Below are positions 22,588 through 24,336 of a stretch of 24,336 nt of DNA, piece by piece. The notes beneath the pieces were generated by a model. It did not search any database. It worked only from the letters and a program-made list of their open reading frames with translations, and had not been told where the DNA came from. Within the stretch, counting starts at the first letter, position 1. Each line of letters starts with the position of its first letter. Source of the DNA: Anammoximicrobium sp032229885 (lineage in GTDB: Bacteria; Planctomycetota; Planctomycetia; Pirellulales; Pirellulaceae); the NCBI GenBank assembly GCA_032229885.1, contig JAVYAJ010000254.1:1-24336 (forward strand), read 5' to 3'. The translations under genes were made by a program, and so were the position numbers.

Positions 22588-24336
22588 TTATCTTGTGCCT
22601 CGTGCGCCCCGGGCTCTGGACCCTTCCGGGCGGCCGACGTTCCGCGGCGGCGTCGAAAAACTGGGCCGATCGGACTGAAAAGTCTGTCGTGTCGCGGGAA
22701 GCCGCGGCGTCGCGACTCCCGGGCGATCGGACGCAAACGAGCGAGACTCGGGTCGAACGAAGCGAGTAGCCCCCGCGTCCGTGCGCGGGGTGGGAAGCTC
22801 GAAGCGTGGTCGGTCGAGTGTCGGTGTGCGAATCTCCGGCCGGAGGACGCGGGTCGCGCCGGCATCGGGGCCCGGTGCAGAAGCCTCGACCCGCGGCCGT
22901 TCGAATGTCGGTGGGCGAATCTCCGGCCGAAAGGCCCGAGTCGCATTGGCATCGGCGCGCGGTACAGAAGCCTCGATCCGTGGCCGTTCGAATGTCCGTG
23001 TGCGAATCTCCGGCCGGAACTCGCGAGTCGCGCCGGTGTCGCCACGCGGCTTAGGACTCTCGACCCGCGGCCGCTCGGAACTCGGTGGGCGAACATCCGG
23101 GCGGCGGTCGCGAACCGCATCGCTATCGCCACGCGGCTTAGGACTCTCGACCCGCGGCCGCTCGGAACTCGGCGGGCGAACATCCGGGCGGCGGTCGCGA
23201 ACCGCATCACTATCGCCGCGCGACTTAGGACTCTCGATCCGCGGCCGCTCGGAACTCGGCGGGCGAACATCCGAGCGGCGGTCGCGTGCCGTGTCGCCAT
23301 CGCCGCGCGAGCGCCGTAGCTCGGACTGCGCACGGTCCTCCGCAGACGAGCGGCTATCCGGGCGACCGGCACGGGACGTGTCGGCGTGCGCGTTCGACCG
23401 GTGCAGTTCCGACCGCACGTCTCGCTCCGACACGTCGGGCCGCCGCGGCGCACCAGGAATGGGTCGGACTTTGGCGATCTGAGGCAAATGCGGCAGCCGG
23501 AACTGCGGGTCGGAGCGACGGGGCGAAGGCTTGCCATCCCCGCCGACAACCGTACGCACTGCGGGACTCGTCCCGTGTCGGAAATTGGACTCGGATCGGA
23601 CTCGCTGTCGCGCCAATTCGTTTATCTGACCAGACATTCCCTTCCAAGCCTGTCGCTGCGCATCCGACAGTCGCTCGAGTCGCAGCGCAGCCTCGCCGCG
23701 GTGAGACAGCGCGTCGGACACCGTGCGGCCCAACATCGCGTACTTCAGTTCCGACGTCGTGCCGCGCGCGTGCGTTGCCAGTCTGAGCTGGGCGTCCAGC
23801 GTGCGCGGCGGGCGGAAGTCCGGATGTCGGTCGAAATAGTTGTACCAGCCGCGCAGCCGCTGACCGTAATCGATGTGAAGCCGGTGGTGGCTGGCCGCGT
23901 AATAGGCAAACATCGGGTCATAACCATGGCGGCCGTGATAGTTGTACCACGGGTAGAACGCATAACCGCCGCGCGGACGAAAGCCGTAATAGTCGCCCCA
24001 GTAGTAGTGACAGCGGCGCGGGTAGACGAACAGATGGAACACGAGCCGCCCCGTATCCACGACTATGCTCGGCGAGTAGACGTAGTCGTGGCGACGATAG
24101 ATCGGCCGCCGGAAGCAGACGGGGGCAAACACGACTCCGCGTCGCGCCAGCGGATAATCCCAATAGCCGCGAACAAAGACGGCGCCGAGCGGCGTCCAGA
24201 CGTAGTGCGCCGGACTCCACACCCACCCGTCTTGGTACGTGATCCAATATCCTGGACGCCAGGCATAACCCGGATCCTGATACATCCAGCACCCGCTGAC
24301 CCAGTAGTGATCGGGCGAAGGCTGCGGACTGGTCGG
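22588..24336 (-). CDS. YXWXXGYW-type envelope protein with 29-residue repeats, partial (5' end outside window)
   Basis: The frame enters from the right edge; the first in-frame Met is at 24285, but the reading frame is open before it (DHYWVSGCW). The visible N-terminal part is rich in Tyr and Trp with YAWRPGYW, WVWSPAHYVW and VFVRGYWDYP, the pattern of YXWXXGXW-repeat envelope proteins (PF12779-like). A His/Tyr-rich stretch follows (MFAYYAASHHRLHIDYG), then a helical segment (about 165-230, counted from that Met). From about 298 to 529 it consists of eight 29-residue units, rich in Arg, Asp, Pro and Ser, of the form RGDSDAVRDRRPDVRPP. The last part is a disordered basic tail. No enzymatic motif is seen. 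An envelope-associated structural or binding role is the likely reading, but nothing identifies a ligand. The signal peptide should lie outside the window. Confidence 0.82.
   Translation of the reverse strand, partial: PTSPQPSPDHYWVSGCWMYQDPGYAWRPGYWITYQDGWVWSPAHYVWTPLGAVFVRGYWDYPLARRGVVFAPVCFRRPIYRRHDYVYSPSIVVDTGRLVFHLFVYPRRCHYYWGDYYGFRPRGGYAFYPWYNYHGRHGYDPMFAYYAASHHRLHIDYGQRLRGWYNYFDRHPDFRPPRTLDAQLRLATHARGTTSELKYAMLGRTVSDALSHRGEAALRLERLSDAQRQAWKGMSGQINELARQRVRSESNFRHGTSPAVRTVVGGDGKPSPRRSDPQFRLPHLPQIAKVRPIPGAPRRPDVSERDVRSELHRSNAHADTSRAGRPDSRSSAEDRAQSELRRSRGDGDTARDRRSDVRPPSSERPRIESPKSRGDSDAVRDRRPDVRPPSSERPRVESPKPRGDSDAVRDRRPDVRPPSSERPRVESPKPRGDTGATREFRPEIRTRTFERPRIEASVPRADANATRAFRPEIRPPTFERPRVEASAPGPDAGATRVLRPEIRTPTLDRPRFELPTPRTDAGATRFVRPESRSFASDRPGVATPRLPATRQTFQSDRPSFSTPPRNVGRPEGSRARGARGTR
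22699..23394. repeat. 87-bp coding tandem repeat, 7 clear units plus 1 degenerate
   Basis: Seven units of 87 bp (22699-23307) plus a degenerate unit (23308-23394) encode the 29-residue repeats. Two neighbouring stretches, 23044-23130 and 23131-23217, differ at only 2 of 87 positions by eye. Units towards the C-terminus (22699-23046) are more diverged. Confidence 0.9.

Overview
The window is high-GC bacterial chromosome that reads as a planctomycete, most likely of the Pirellulales. The evidence is family composition: two tandem Tat-signal Gfo/Idh/MocA proteins, a secreted SGNH hydrolase, an HEAT-like secreted protein, an outer-membrane porin, LpxA (so an LPS-type outer membrane), a YXWXXGYW-type envelope protein, and an Arg/Lys-rich small protein resembling DUF6800. 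Genes are loosely spaced, with many 300-770 bp gaps. No phage, transposase, CRISPR, rRNA or tRNA was recognised.

Layout. At the left edge (minus strand) an overlapping pair encodes a four-TM protein with an arrestin-like C-terminal domain, followed by a soluble arrestin-like protein that runs off the window through 15-bp tandem repeats. A gap of about 770 bp carries a good promoter for the pair. Then comes lpxA (minus), divergent from a small TPR protein (plus), with a 30-bp near-perfect palindrome between them. A 61-residue basic protein (plus) faces an AlaC-like aminotransferase (minus) across a tandem-repeat region. The aminotransferase is divergent from a YugP-type membrane zinc peptidase, whose upstream region contains dyads and a -10-like box. 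From 7.4 to 14.4 kb the plus strand holds an OleD-like reductase, an HEAT-like exported protein, an exported alpha/beta hydrolase overlapping it, a Tat-exported sugar-isomerase-like protein and a DcaP-like porin. From 14.6 to 17.2 kb the minus strand holds a C_GCAxxG_C_C redox-type protein and an SGNH hydrolase. A short plus-strand ORF then faces the two-gene Gfo/Idh operon (18.1-21.1 kb, minus) across another tandem repeat. A hypothetical protein (plus) faces the last gene (minus), an envelope protein with 29-residue repeats that enters from beyond the right edge.

How the genes fit together. Many products are predicted to be exported (Tat or Sec signals), which fits a periplasm-rich planctomycete cell: porin uptake, exported esterases and hydrolases, and exported sugar-isomerase and oxidoreductase folds. 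This is a theme and not a demonstrated pathway; only the Gfo/Idh pair, the arrestin-like pair and the HEAT-like/hydrolase pair look like operons. The most unusual items are the Gfo/Idh paralogue with altered cofactor and catalytic motifs, the arrestin-like pair, the 87-bp repeat array, and dyads or short tandem repeats in several intergenic regions. I did not find a convincing new defence or mobile system.
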